Source of the DNA: Batrachochytrium dendrobatidis JAM81
Lineage: Eukaryota; Chytridiomycota; Chytridiomycetes; Rhizophydiales
Length of the DNA stretch: 64,000 bases
Reading direction: 5' to 3'
NCBI RefSeq assembly: GCF_000203795.2
Contig: NW_006281104.1
Span: 309,993 to 373,992, forward strand
The position numbers and the translations under genes are program-made. The notes under the pieces are model-generated. The model saw only the letters and a program-made list of their open reading frames with translations, did no database searches and was not told the DNA's origin. Position 1 is the first letter of the stretch. Every line of letters begins with the position of its first letter. This document shows, in pieces, positions 43,654 to 58,000 of the stretch.

Positions 43654-46600
43654 ATGGTCGTGTTTCCAAGGACATTCGCTCAACTACTTAAGCAGCGTAA
43701 TACTGCTTTTGAAAACAAAGAACTGTACGCCGTCAATGATGATGAGGTTAAGATAACTGCTTTAAACTCATCCCAAACAACGAATGCCTTGGAAGCAATG
43801 ATTCAGCGTTTGAATGAACAGATTAAGCGACACAATGAGTTAGGTTTGATCAATCCAGTTCCAGTCATGTTTTAATGTCATACTAATCACTTATTCTACT
43901 GTCATTCTGACCATAGATTTAATTCAGCTGTATCTGGTGAGTTTTACTATTTATAGATTTGCTTTGTTCATAAATACATTGTGTTGATGGCAATTTGATT
44001 TATGGTCCAAATCCAGTAGTCAATCCTGCACTTGAGAGAGATCTCCCATTTAAAAGCCAGCTGGATATTTTTGGTGCACCTCAAAAACTGATGGAAGATA
44101 CTTTTTCGATTCATGCGCTCGTTGATGAAACTGCTACAAATGTTGATTCAAGCGAAGAGTCTTTGACCTCGGTAGCTGTTGAGGATTCGTTTGACAAAAC
44201 TTGGTTGTTGAGGTATATTATTCATTATATTATTCAGCTTTCTTGTGATTGTATCAAATAAATTTAATGCTCATTTGATGTATTTTGTTACACTAGTGCA
44301 TGCAATAAATTCATACACGAAGCCTCCATGGAAATATCTGCTGAGCAATTGTGCACAGACATTTTTTCAATCCTGCGAAACAAAAGCAATGGTAACATGT
44401 GCTTGATTTGGCTGATGCTGATATATTTGCATTTTAACTTTTATGATTGTTTTAGATGACGAAATTCAAGCAGCTCTTGTCGATCTAATGGGATATTCAG
44501 ATATCGATTTTGTATCAACTTTACTGACCAACCGCCAGATGATTGTGGATTCGATCATGCAAGAAGTAAGCCGTTTGCAAATATAATTTTTAATCCATGT
44601 TGATTTACTGACACACTATAACACACCAGGCAATTTGTTCTGGAAGGTTGGAAGAAGCCACCAACGCTTCTTTAGTAAATAGAAACGAAGATTCCAACAT
44701 GAATACAAAAGCACGCCCAATTTATGGCACTCAAGTAACTGTCCAATCTGAATCTGAAAAGCAATTGCAAAAAGCTATGAGAAAAGAATGGAAAAAGCAA
44801 TCCAAACATGCTAATGGTAACCATCTATTACCGTACTATATATTTATAGTATTTATACTGACGTGTCTACATAAACAATCTTATTAGACGAGTTTGAAAG
44901 TATTGACTGCACCACATTGCTTGGATTCGATGGGGATCGACTCCGTCAAGCTCGTGCAAATCAACTTTACTCGGCCGCATCTGCTCCACCAGTCTCCAAC
45001 AAAGTAAGCGTGGCTTAATATCAAGACGATGTATTGGTTCAAGTCTTATCATACTGACGCTGCTTTTTATAGAACCCTGGATCTGGAGGACAACAAGTAT
45101 CATACCCAAATGTATATCAGTCTGGTACTGGTGGATCCACTCTTTCACTATTTGGATCAAAATATGCGCTGCCAGTAGGAACAGTAAGAGTCGACGAAAA
45201 AGATTTTGAAGAGGTCGAAATTCCCATCACAAAAGCATCTCCAGTTCGAACGACCGAGTCTCGCGTTTTGATCAGTAGCATGGACAAGATTGCACAATCT
45301 GTATTCAAAGGCTATGAGTCTTTGAATCGTGTCCAGTCAATTGTTTATCCTGTTGCTTACGAGACTAACGAGAATATGCTAGTGTGTGCTCCGACTGGTG
45401 CAGTAAGTGTTTTCGAATTTTTCAGTCTATTTCTATTATAATATAAGCCAACTTTATTTGTTTGACTATTTAGGGGAAAACTGATGTTGCAATGCTTACC
45501 GTTTTGCGAGTTATTCATCAGCATTGTGTAGATGGAGTGATTGACCTCGACAGTTTTAAAATTGTCTATGTTGCTCCCATGAAGGCTTTGGCTGCTGAAA
45601 TTGCTCGAAAGTTTTCTACACGACTTGCAGCTCTCAAAGTCAAGGTTCGAGAACTTACCGGTAAGCCTTTTAAACATACTGGTTCATAGATTTTTTAAAA
45701 TGTTTAGATAATAGCTTATACAGAACCCTTTAGGTGACATGCAGTTGACCAAAGTGGAAATTTCTGAAACCCAAATGATTGTTACTACTCCTGAAAAGGT
45801 AGCATGATTGAACATGTGCATTTTACCTGTTGTTTTTCTATTATTAAGCAATCTAATTTTGTGTTTTATCCTGGTGCTACCTAGTGGGATGTTGTGACTA
45901 GAAAAGGCGTTGGCGATACTGAGCTATCTCAAAAAGTGAGATTGCTTATTATTGACGAAGTTCATTTACTCCACGAAGAGCGAGGAGCAGTCATTGAAAG
46001 CATTGTTGCACGAACTCTGAGATTAGTAGAGTCAAGTCAGTCGCTTATTAGAATTGTTGGGCTTTCTGCTACCCTTCCCAACTATGTGGATGTAGCGGCG
46101 TTTTTGAGGTAAACTGCACATCTTTGGCTGTGAATATTTGCATTGTTTATATTTTTGTTCGAGTTTACTAAATATACGTCAATCCTTGTTTGAATAGTGT
46201 CAATTTATATCAAGGATTATTCTTTTTTGATGCTAGCTTTCGTCCTGTTCCTCTTGAACAGCATTTTATTGGTGTTAAAGCCAAAGCTGGATCTATTGTT
46301 TACAAAACAAAATTAAATGAGATTTGTTTTGAAAAGATTGCTGCTCTCGTTTGCGAAGGTTATCAAGCGATGGTGTTTGTACACGCTCGTAAAGAGACCG
46401 TGAATACGGCACAAGCACTGCATGATCTTGCAATGAGTTCAGACAAGCTTGGTGAGCTGATATTCTTTACAAATTGATCAAGTGGTAGATGCTGTTTTGT
46501 AGCCAAGAAATTACACTCTATTATTAACCGGCTTGTTCTATGTAGGCATGTTTGATTGCACTCAAGATCCCCAATTTGGCATTTTTGTCAAAGAAGTTCA

Positions 46601-49600
46601 AAAGTCCAAAAACAAGGAGATGAAGGAACTTTTTTCAAGTGGATTTGGAATTCATCATGCTGGTATGCTTCGTTCTGACCGTACTCTTACCGAGCGTTTA
46701 TTTGAAAAGGGTTTGATTAAAGTTTGTATTTCATGCTTCAATTATTACGACAGTATTCAGTCAATATACAAAATTAGTTTATTGATGCCTTTTAATTGGG
46801 TTGATTTTAGGTTCTTTGTTGTACAGCAACACTTGCATGGGGTAAGTAGAATTTGGTTTCATAAAATAGATTACTGTGTACATGGCTTGATTGTATTAAA
46901 ATCATTGTAATATAGGTGTCAATTTGCCTGCGTATGCTGTTGTTATCAAAGGCACTCAAGTTTACAATGCCGAAAAAGGTGCTTTTGTAGACTTGTCAAT
47001 TTTGGACGTTTTACAAATTTTTGGACGAGCTGGGCGGTAGGATTCTTTTTGCAATTCTAATCTGAGCTGGAATGACTATATTTAACCCCATGCTTGTGTT
47101 TTGCTACTATTTATGCATAGACCTCAATATGAAGATCGCGGTATCGGTTACATTATTACCACGCACGATAAGCTTACTCATTATTTGTCATCCATGACCC
47201 AGCAACACCCAATCGAGTCTACCTTTTCAAACAAACTTGTAGATAATCTTAATGCTGAAATCTCTCTTGGCACTGTAACAAATCTAGATGAAGCTGTAAA
47301 GTGGCTTTCGTACACGTATCTATATGTACGAATGCGTAAGAACCCATTTCAATATGGGCTTGGATGGGATGAACTTACAGCAGATCCCTTGCTTGGAAAA
47401 AGACGGCGTGATCTTTTGGTTAGTGCCGCTAATACTCTTCACAAAACTCAAATGATTGTATTTGATGAGCGTACCGGGTATTTGACGCCTAAAGATCTTG
47501 GTCGCGTTGCAAGTAACTTTTACATCAGTCATTCTACGATTGAGATTTTTAACACTATGATGAGACCGCGCATGACCGAAGCTGATGTCATTGCCATGTT
47601 GAGTATGAGCAATGAGTTTGAAAATATAAAGCTTAGAAACGAAGAGACTGTGGAAATGAAAGGATTGCTGAAAGATCAGTGTGTTTGCGCTGTCAAGGTA
47701 AATTCATCGATATGGTATTTAAAAAATACACTCTGTACAGCATTGTGGTGTTTTGTTTGACTAAACTTTTCCGTTTTACTGTGCACAATACTATAGGGAG
47801 GAGTAGACACCAATTATGGAAAAACAAATATCTTGCTGCAGTCCTATATATCTCGCTCGCGTATCGATGATTTTGCTCTTGTATCAGATGCCGCATATGT
47901 GGCTCAAAACTCTGCTCGTATTCTTCGTGCTATTTTTGACATTGCCATGAGTCGAAACTGGGGACCTACAGCGTCAGTTGTTTTATCTTTGTGCAAAACT
48001 GTGGATAAGCGCATGTGGTCATTTGAACATCCTTTAGCTCAATTCGATCTTCCTGTAGAGATTATCACCAAACTAGAGCGATCAGTTGACTCTATTTCAA
48101 TGGATGCTTTGCGTGATATGACTGCCAATGAACTAGGTGATCTTGTCCGACATCACCGAATGGGAGATACTGTATCTCGATGCGTTATGCAATTTCCCAC
48201 TTTGTATATGGAGGCTAGTATTGCTCCAATTACTCGAACTATTTTGCGCATTTCTCTTCATGTTACTCCCGATTTTGCCTGGAACGACAAAGTTCATGGA
48301 AAGTCTGAGCCCTGGTGGATTTGGGTTGAGGATCCTGAAAGTACTGATATTTTGTATTCCGAGTATTTTTTGGTTCGCAAACGTGAACATGGCCAAACTC
48401 AAAAACTTGGGTTTACTATTCCCATTCCAAAAACGTTGTCTACTTCCGATGAGCTTCCTCCACAAGTATACATTCGTGCCGTATCGGATCGCTGGATTGG
48501 TGCAGAGAATATTTTGCCGGTATCATTTAAACACTTGATTTTGCCAGAATTGAATCATGCTCCATATACCGATCTTTTGGATCTGCAACCTCTTTCTATC
48601 ACTGCTTTAAAAAATCCTATTATTGAAGAAATCTGTCGTCCTCGATTTCAATATTTCAATCCTGTGCAGACGCAAATTTTCCATACATTGTATCAGACCC
48701 GCCACAACGCACTTGTTGGAGCTCCTACTGGATCTGGTAAAACTATTGCTGCCGAGTTGGCTCTTTGGTCTACATTCCGAGATTTTCCAAAAAGCAAAGT
48801 TGTTTATATTGCCCCACTTAAAGCATTGGTTAGAGAGCGAGTACAAGACTGGCGCACTCGTGTCGCATTTCCCATGTGTCGCCGTCTGGTTGAACTTACT
48901 GGTGATGTAACTCCAGATATTGCTACAATTGAAGGTGCTGATATTATTGTTACTACGCCCGAGAAATGGGATGGAGTGAGCCGAAGCTGGAAAACTCGAA
49001 AGTATGTAACGGATGTATCACTTGTCATTATTGATGAGATTCATTTGCTTGGTGGTGATCGCGGTCCTATTCTGGAAGTTATTGTGTCTCGTATGAATTA
49101 CATTGCTGAACAGACCAAAAAGCCTATTCGTGTAGTTGGTTTGAGTACTGCGCTAGCAAATGCATGTGATCTTGGAGACTGGTTAAACATTAGAAATATG
49201 GGCTTGTTTAATTTCCGTCATTCTGTTCGACCAGTACCACTTGAAATTTTCATTGAGGGATATCCAGGCAAACATTGTAAGTAATTGTGTGGACTACCAA
49301 GTATTGGAAATATTTGATTTTTTATTGGTATGGCCATTACATGACTTACAATTGCTCGTTTTTCTCGAATATTTTTTAGACTGCCCACGTATGATTTCCA
49401 TGAACAAGCCGACATATGCTGCAATTATGACCCACTCTCCATCAAAACCTGTAATTGTTTTTGTGTCTTCTCGTCGCCAAACCAGACTAACTGCACAGGA
49501 TCTGATTTCATTATGCGCCAACAATGACAACCCTCGTCATTTCTTACATATGCCTGAAGAAGAACTTGAAATGTTAGTAGCCGGTGTCAAAGATCAGTCG

Positions 49601-51370
49601 CTTAAACTTGCTCTACAGTTTGGTATTGGATTGCATCATGCTGGTTTGATTGATACTGATCGCAAGCTTTCAGAGGAGCTGTTTGTTAATGGCAAGATCC
49701 AAGTGCTTATTGCGACAAGTACTTTAGCTTGGGGCGTTAATTTTCCTGCTCATCTTGTTGTCGTCAAAGGAACAGAATTTTACGACGCCAAAACAAAGGG
49801 ATATGTGGATTTCCCCATCACTGATGTGTTGCAAATGATGGGTCGTGCAGGACGGCCCCAATTCGATGACAGTGGAGTGGCCGTGATTCTTGTTCATGAC
49901 GTCAAAAAGAACTTTTACAAAAAGTTTTTACATGAGCCGTTTCCTGTCGAGAGCAGTCTGCACACATGTCTGGAAGATCATTTTAATGCTGAAATAGCTG
50001 CAGGGACAATCAAGTCGAAGCAAGATGCCATGGACTATCTTACATGGACATACTTGTATCGTCGCGTCAGAATGAATCCCACTTTTTATGGTGCCGAGGA
50101 CGCATCTGATTTGGCCATTGTAAGATATCTGTCCAACTTGATTGTGGATACACTCGAGTCTTTGCGTGCTGCAGAGTGTGTAAACATTATTGATGACTTT
50201 GATGTTGAATCCACTCCGTTTGGTAAAATTGCATCATACTATTATTTGCGGTACAAAACAATAGGCATTTTAAAGAAACGCCTTCTGAGAAAATTCCACG
50301 AGCGTCATAGTTTGCAACCCGGTCAGAAAGTTGGTGGACACTACATCAAATTGGTGCGCATTATTTCCGATGCTGCAGAGTATGATGAGCTTCCTGTTCG
50401 CCATAATGAGGATATCAAGAACCGTGAGCTTGAAAGTGTATTGCCTTTCAAGGCTCGTGTTGCCAAAGACTCGCAATCTGGGTTTGATGCTGTAGGCTCA
50501 GATGTTGTACAGTATGATTGCCCACATCTCAAAACGTTTCTTCTTCTCCAAGCACACCTAGTTAGACAAGACCAACTGCCATGCTCAGATTATCACACCG
50601 ACACGATTTCTGTGCTTGATCAATCTATCCGTATTGTCCAAGCTATGATTGATGTTTGCGTGTTACAAGGATATCTTGCAACAACGCTCGGACTAACTTC
50701 GATTCTGCAATGTATTAAGCAGGCAAGATGGGAATCTGATTCTCCTCTACTAACTCTTCCTCATATGACACCGGAGCTACTCGGCTCCCTCAAACTAAAC
50801 GGTATAGTCGTGCAGGATCTTGCCCAGCTATGTTTCTTAAATGATCATGACCGTGGTAGTGTGTTGCGTAATATACCGGGACTATCAGTTTCACAATGTC
50901 GTGATATCTTCAACGTTGTTACCAACATGCCAGCCATGACTATAAAATATGAAATCAAGGGTGCAAAGGAAAAGAATGGACGATGGATGGTATCAGCAGG
51001 CAAAGTATACTGCATTACACTGAGTTTTGTTCGTGAAAGGCCGTATGTGTCCAACTATGGAGAAAAAGGGATGTATCAAATCCACTCTCCAAGATTTCCC
51101 AAACTTCAAACAGAAGGATGGTGGGTCATTCTTGGTGATCAGCGTTGTGATGAGCTTTGGGCTTTGAAAAGATGTTCTCCTGTCAACAAGGAAGCTGACA
51201 AAAAAAAGATTGGCAGGGTTTCTGATAAGAAACGCATGGATGTACTTTGTACGTCCATGTCGATTGAAGCACCATCTCTTACTGGTGAATACGACTTTGA
51301 TATCTTTCTTGTTAGCGACGGGTATCGTGGGCTGGATAAACAACAACCACTTCGCATTTATGTTGGTTGA
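43654..51370 (+). CDS. ASCC3/Slh1-type Ski2-like RNA helicase (about 2120-2130 aa, about 18 exons)
   Basis: Exons: 43654-43868, 43917-43936, one ending 44212, 44297-44391, 44456-44565, 44630-44816, 44888-45003, 45073-45402, 45474-45660, 45734-45798, 45885-46108, 46198-46451, 46546-46721, 46811-46841, 46916-47036, 47121-47697, 47797-49276 and 49380-51370. All phases agree. Only the third acceptor is unclear: AG at 44018-44019, or a non-AG site at 43986 that keeps a conserved-looking NLIYGPNP. There are two helicase cassettes. The first has APTGAGKT (split by an intron), DEVH and a GLSATLPN motif. The second, in exon 17, has APTGSGKT at about 1275 and DEIH at about 1380, with GLSTALAN. Each is followed by winged-helix and Sec63 units. 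ASCC3/Slh1 splits stalled, collided ribosomes in the ribosome quality-control trigger complex. Confidence 0.93.
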
Positions 51371-51457
51371 TCTGAAAATAAACACCACTGGTAAAAATGC
51401 ATCTTTGTATTTAAAATGGAACGTTGGATAAATGTAAGAGCAAACTAAAAGCTTAAA

Positions 51458-54400
51458 TTAGATGGCACTTCGCAGTTCCTTAAGCTCGGCAAGCTTTTGA
51501 ACCAATTGGTCATGCTCCTCAGTTCCTTCATAACTATCTTTTGTCCTAGCAACTGCGGTTTTAGTAGCTTGATGAGCCTGGTAAGCCCAATCCTTGCATA
51601 CCATTGACGCCTCTCCACTTCCCATTCGCACCTCGGACATCTGTGGCCCAAGCTCCACAAAGGCATTAACCACCTGAAAAGTATATTTTGTCAATGATCT
51701 GAAAATATCAATGTTTGTTGTCAATCCTGGATGATGAAGAATAGCCCTGTACGCCTTTTGGTAGTATTCGAGTGCTTTGTGCAAGTGCTGTCGATACTGC
51801 TCAAATCGAGCACATATTAAAAACAGGCGCGGGGATGATAGTTTAGCCAAGATCTGTTCCAAAAGCTTTGCCATTTTTAAAGTAAGATTTTCAGCAGATT
51901 GGCCCAAAGAGTCCGAATCGCCATTGACAATGGCAAGAACGATAATGTCAAGAATCTATGCATATACAATAGTGTCATGATTATGAAGTTGATGATGCAG
52001 TAACAAATATAATCAAAAACTTCAGCAAGTACAAAAAAACATACATCAAGATCGACCAATGTATCCTTGAATTTTGGCTTATTTGCTCGAATGGTTAAAA
52101 TACGTTCCATTGCACGGATTGCTTCGGAAAACTCTCCAATGTCGACAGATACAAACAAATAGTTTTCCCATATATTAGATGCTTCAAAGTTGTGCTTCAA
52201 AGATTCTTTTAGGCAATTGAATGCTTCGCGACTGTTTAGATTGATAATGAATTGGTAAGCATATTAGCAATCTGATAAAACTAAAACCACATCAGCTGTC
52301 TTGTTGAATTTATATACAAACGCACAGTTTCTTGTTCTTGATGTATACAGAGGCAAGATTGTTCCACGCTTCACCGTTCTACCCAATTGGCAATAAATGG
52401 ATTCAAGTTAATTTTAAACCTACCATAGCCAGCATCACCACATAGTTGTCAATAAATAATACCTCTGGATCAATGACTGTCACTCGATTGAATGATTGCT
52501 CGGCAATGTCATATTTTTCAAGATGCATTGCAGCACAACCAAGAACAAACCAAGAATTTTCAAACAAAGGGTTAAGAGCAAGTGCCAGTTGATAGCACTC
52601 TACGCACTTTTCCATGTTTTCCTTTTTAAAGTAATGAGCTCCCAGGGATCGCATTGCTCGTGCATATCGACGACCAGAAACCTCCCATGCCTGCATGTAA
52701 TACTGCGGATCCCCATTGATGTCGCCAAGAAGACAAATCAGTTTTGGAGAGTCGGGCGTTTGCTCAAGCAAATTACAGACAATAACCTTGGCTTTTTCAA
52801 CCTGCTCCAGCATAATATGGCAAGAAACCACATTCTCCCACATTTCCAAACGTTCAAAAATTTCCAGTGCAGATCGAATAGCACCAATTCCTTGAAATCG
52901 CTCACCAAGCTCGCGCTCAAGCTCCCATTTTGGTGGTATCAAAATGGAAAAGATGTGCTGCATGCGTTCTGCTACTGGGGAATCCTTTAAACAAAATTGA
53001 TCGACAAGTGCTTGGAGTTGCAAAACAGATCGCTCTGCAGTTCGAGATTTTTCAATTTCCAATCGAGATCTCAAAAGAAGACCCATGGTATGTACCATCC
53101 AGTTATTAGAATGCTCCAAAACACGACGAACATACGGAAACATTTGTTCGGTGGTCAGACCGTGAATGGGATTTGTGTTTTTAACGTTGAGACATAGTGC
53201 TAGCAGAATACATTGATCCACAATGCTAAGATTGTGCTGTTTTGCAACATTTTTATCGGTAATTTGCATTTTTTCAAGCAATGTATCATCATTATGATCT
53301 AAAGCTACGGGTGTAAACATATGATCGGCGGACGGAGTAGCGGATTGTCGAGATTCAGCCAATACGACCAATTGGGATGTTTCGAATGTTTGGAACTTGG
53401 TTCGTTTTCCGAGGACACCCGTCATTTCCCATGTTAACATGCTAGCCTCCTGTGCAGCTTTAAATTGAGTCTAAATCAAAGAGTATTTTTGCATTCTTGG
53501 TCAATATCACGATCTAATTGTACAGCAATATACTGAATAATGTTACAAGGCATGTTTCATACTAATGCTTTGGAATCTTGTGTGTAATAGTGGTACACGA
53601 GGCCATACTCGAGATAAAAACGTGCTACAATATCCCTTTCAAGCTCAACATCGGGAAGAAACATCTTGACTAAACAATCGAGACAACAGTCAGAATATAA
53701 AGATCAAAGTTTTCAAAAACAGGAATCTTACCTGCATCAAGAGAGTCGATAATAACACCTTGAAGAGTGGCAGAATGGTTTTCAATAATGCGCTGTTGGA
53801 TAAACGCACACCGACACGACCACCAACGAAACGTCTATACACAAAATAGGTTAAAATTGCAACAAGAAATCAGACTGAAATGTATCAAATTGATGTTTAC
53901 CTTGAACTCGAGCATTTCTGTTGCAGAATCAATCAAAATCCATCTAGCCAACAAAAGCAACAATGGATCGATTGTAAGAGTGTATGCCTCTTCATAGTCG
54001 GACATGAGCAGTTTTAGCAAGTTTTTATGAAGTGTCTGTTCCTATTCAATCCAGTATCATTATCGGCACGTTACTAAAGAAATCATGAATAGACTTTTAT
54101 AAACAAGAATCGGTTCATACATCCACTGTTTTCATCACTGCAGGAAGCAAATCAACTGCCTTGAATTCAAGCGATGGGCCAGTCCATGCGCCTTGAACAA
54201 AAGAGTTTAAAAGAGCAATGCCAATACAGAAAATCTCAAACTTTGTTTCTGTAGATGCATTGGATAAAACAGTAGCTAGTCTTGTGCGAAACCAGCTGTT
54301 AATATCTATCAATCAGATTTATATTTGCATTCAAGTTGTTTAGTCATTGGAAATAATAAATGTCATTGAGAACCGAAAATTGCAGTTAGTTTGAATGGCA

Positions 54401-54659
54401 AGATTGTAATATGAAAATAAATACGCACTCTACCTTGCTGCAATGGCATGGATACATCCACTTTATTAGGAAAGTCAATGGCAAACAACGATCGGGCAGT
54501 TGAGCTCGAAAGAACGTCGTAGTAACTTCCATTAAGAATATTGATTGCAGAAAAAGACACAGGTCCTTTTAAATCCGTCACTTTAATAGATTCTGTAACA
54601 AAAGACCCCCGAATAAGTGCCCATTCAGCATCAAGGATAGCAAGATCAGCTATTGCCAT
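51458..54659 (-). CDS. TTC27/Emw1 tetratricopeptide-repeat protein (835 aa, 9 exons)
   Basis: Exons 54659-54434, 54305-54121, 54041-53901, 53834-53732, 53669-53563, 53470-52463, 52378-52326, 52231-52045 and 51955-51458 join to exactly 836 codons. The family core is visible: a RWW motif (TFRWWSCRCAFIQQRI), MTGVLGKRTKFQ, and then TPR units (RSLGAHYFKKENMEKCVECY, NPLFENSWFVLGCAAMHLEKYDIAEQSF, NGEAWNNLASVYIKNKKL, HNFEASNIWENYLFVSVD). Yeast Emw1 is essential for cell-wall integrity. Human TTC27 is a co-chaperone client factor linked to assembly of large complexes. Length matches the family. The 3' end is convergent with ASCC3, 87 bp apart. Confidence 0.88.
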
Positions 54660-55027
54660 GTTATTGATTGATGATGATTTGAATTCAATTCAAAAAACGT
54701 CGAATAATTTTTTTGGAAATTTATCGTATTTTTTTAGACCCCAAAAATAGTGTTTTGCGTTTAGTCCACAAAACCTCATTTGCCATATTCATGTAAAATA
54801 AACCATTAAATAAGAGTCAAAGTATGACGACCGGTCAGTTTCATGGTAGAAATTGTATTGAAGAAATTGAAAGCGTCAATTTGTAGTAGAAAAGTGCAGC
54901 AAATACTCGCCATTATTTACTCCAGAGTCGATTGCTGCAGAATCTACAAAAATGATTGATTGAAATTTCAAGTTTTGCGATCTCGACGCTTCCTTTGAGT
55001 TTATATTCGCTATTTGAATTGCTGAAT
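54660..55027. other. Divergent promoter region and unresolved 5' end of the HEAT-repeat gene
   Basis: This contains the 45-bp element (54778-54821). A frame continuous with the HEAT-repeat protein extends upstream of 55028 to about 54956 and, past one TGA at about 54953, to about 54915 after an acceptor-like CTCCAG. The true start of that gene may lie here. A short ATG frame at 54824 (20 codons) is another candidate first exon. Confidence 0.4.
54778..54821 (-). repeat. Dispersed 45-bp element, copy D, in a divergent promoter
   Basis: On the minus strand it reads TTTGACTCTTATTTAAT, then TTTATTTTACATGAATATGG. It is the most diverged of the four copies and lies 119 nt upstream of the TTC27 ATG, in the same orientation. 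Confidence 0.6.
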
Positions 55028-58000
55028 ATGCTGCACACATCTATTGACACCGATGTGGATACATTGAGTCGGGTTTTAAATGGAATTCCTGACATGAGTC
55101 CAGTGGGTTATATATTTTATATGTTAGGCTATAATCAAGATTGCAATCATAATGGCGTTTATTACTTGATACCAACCCAATTCTACAACTCATTCAATAT
55201 AGGCCATTTCTGATCCAGCTCGTCATGAAAAAATCCTAACGTATATAGAAAGTGTCTGCATTCAGTCACCACAGACTGTTGCTGTGCTTGTAAACGAATT
55301 GAATGCTTTAGCCATTTTATCAGTAAGCAGTCATCCACTTGCATTCGCTCGACAGTATTGACACTGAAATGATTGGTTTAACAATACATTGAATTACCTT
55401 GCAGACTTGTATTCCACATCCAGTAGACGATCGCATTACGTCATTGGCATTGAGATTCATTGGACGCTTAGTGTTTTCTGCTGCTACTCAAAACACATCA
55501 AATCTAAAAGTATTTCAAATGCTAATAGCGAATCATTCAACAGTATTGGAATTTATTCTAGATGGATTTTGCAGATCCGTGACGGAACAGCATCAAGTAC
55601 TTACTTCTGGAGAAATATTTGGCTGTTTGGAAACTTTTCGACTAATGCTTGCTGATGCAGATGCACTCAGATGGTAACCAAATCGATTCACCTCTTGTTT
55701 GAATTAATTTAACCAAATTTTAAAACTAGGATTTCTCAAAAACAACAGCCAATAGTACCATTTATTACACTATCACTTTGTAATCAAAATCTATTTGTGA
55801 GTTATTTTTGTTGTGGCCAACTGTCGACTGATAGAATGTGGGCGGCCTTTAGTTTCTTGAAAATACATGCACATTTACTCAGTTTCGACATTTGTAGCTA
55901 ATAACTACTTGACCCTTATGATCCCCAGATTGTGCATTCATGTTGTCGATTGATTGTTGCTATAGTTTGCATAGATGACGACAAAGTTCAATTGGATCGT
56001 TGTTCTATTCTTGCGGCTTTCAGTATCACTGGAAAAATCGAAGATACTTTTAAATCCATGTCGGATGCTCGCGCAGATTCAACCTCAAAGCTGACTGTAC
56101 TTGAAATCGTGTGGCTTTTGGCTGAATCAAATCATTCTTATGCTATTCAGTTTATTATTCAAAAAAATCTGGTTTGTTGTCACTGGCATATGGGTTGTGT
56201 AGGCTATTGGATAGTGATGAACCATATTTTATTAATTTCTTTTCAATGTTATAAAATCAGGTGGAGATATGTTTAGATATGCTGCTGGATACTGATCGAC
56301 TTGTTCAGCATCGGGCATCAGATGCGCTTAAGCGGTTGATATCATTTGATAGTATCGATTTGTCTATTTTGTTTCCAGCATGTCAAGCAATGGGCACATC
56401 AGTTTGGGATCATTTGGTCGAGACTGTATTTTTTCGTATGGTAGATCTACAGCCTTCAGTTAAAACATGTCACACCTACTTTAGACTGCTTGAAATTCTT
56501 GCTCGTGTTGTGGATAATGACGACGCCGATCATAAAATTCAAACTGCGCTGCAATCGATATATAAATCTCTGATTTCAAATGACTTTGATCAAGAAACTT
56601 CTGACCAAACCAATGTTGATAAAAACGGTAATAGCATCTCATCTATACCTTTTCTGGATTTATGCACTGCAGCAAACCAGGCTATTCGAAAAAACTGTTG
56701 TCTTGGTACTATGCAGCAGCAAATAACAAACAAACAAATAGTTCTTCATGCATTTGTAACAATGCTTTCGTGTCTTGACAAATCAGCTGTTTCTTCCTTG
56801 GTAAGCTTCTTCAATCTGGCTTGTTGATGTGTGTTTTATTGCGTGCGACTAACATGGTTATGTTAAAGATGATTGTAGAATGGGCACTTGGCTGTATAAA
56901 TTCTGCCTATGCTTTACCTAAATCCGTTTTTCTAGGATTACAGATCTTATCTAGAGTTTTACATTTTGACGATTCTTTGCAAGCTCGATATAACTTTGTA
57001 TGGTCCAATATTCAAGACTTGTTCCTGTCTGAAAATGCATTTAAACACAATGTTCAAACACACAAAGCCATGCTCGACGTTATACTTTTTCTAGTGCGTT
57101 CTGAGCTTATTGGAACCGAGGTAATAATTTTGTTTAGAGTACCTCACATTCTAAGAATATTTATGCTTGATTGAAATTGTAGCTGATAATAATTTAAATT
57201 TTTGTAAATCCAATATAAACCTATAATGGGTAGATTGAGACTTGTTTAAAAACATGGATTCATGAGATTATCACTACTGCATCATGGGAAATTATAGATG
57301 CTACTTTGGATTGTGTTATAAAGGTTCTATCTGAGACTCCACAAAAATATGATGGGAAATTTCTGTCCAATTCGTTGCAGTTGTTGTTAGATATAGCAGG
57401 GTGTTTAAACCACTCGAGCCCATTTGTTCGATCAACAGCCTTGAAATGTCTAAATGTAAGATATTGATTTGCGTGAATGTTCAAATGTATCCTGCTCAAC
57501 TTTAAAGCCATTCACTATTGCTGATATTGCTTTTTTAATGGTATGCGTGTGTACATAATTAGACCATGTCGAGCATTCCCCTTGTAAGGCTTCAAATTGA
57601 TTCCAACGAGTCACTTTTACAGCAAATTTTAGCAATTATGACAAAAGACAGCGAAGCTTTTGTTCGACGATCCGCCATTGGGTTGGTATCTACTCTTTCC
57701 AAAGATGCACAGTATTTTCAGCGTCTTTGTAGTAGCGGCTTTTTGGTCCACACAGTATTGGACACATGTTGTTTTGACGAGGATCTAGAGGTTCGAGTTC
57801 AAGCTGTTTTGTTGCTGCTGGCGTTTTTTAATTCGGGCGATGGAATAAATTTGCTGGAAAATCCCGACGAGCATTTCTTTTTTAAACTCAATGCCGACCA
57901 GTTGTTTTTAAAAATGGTAAATTGTTATTCAAATGTATATACTCTGATTTGAATGCTTAATAGAAACTTTCAACTTGCCTAAATTGCACTTGTTTAAGTT

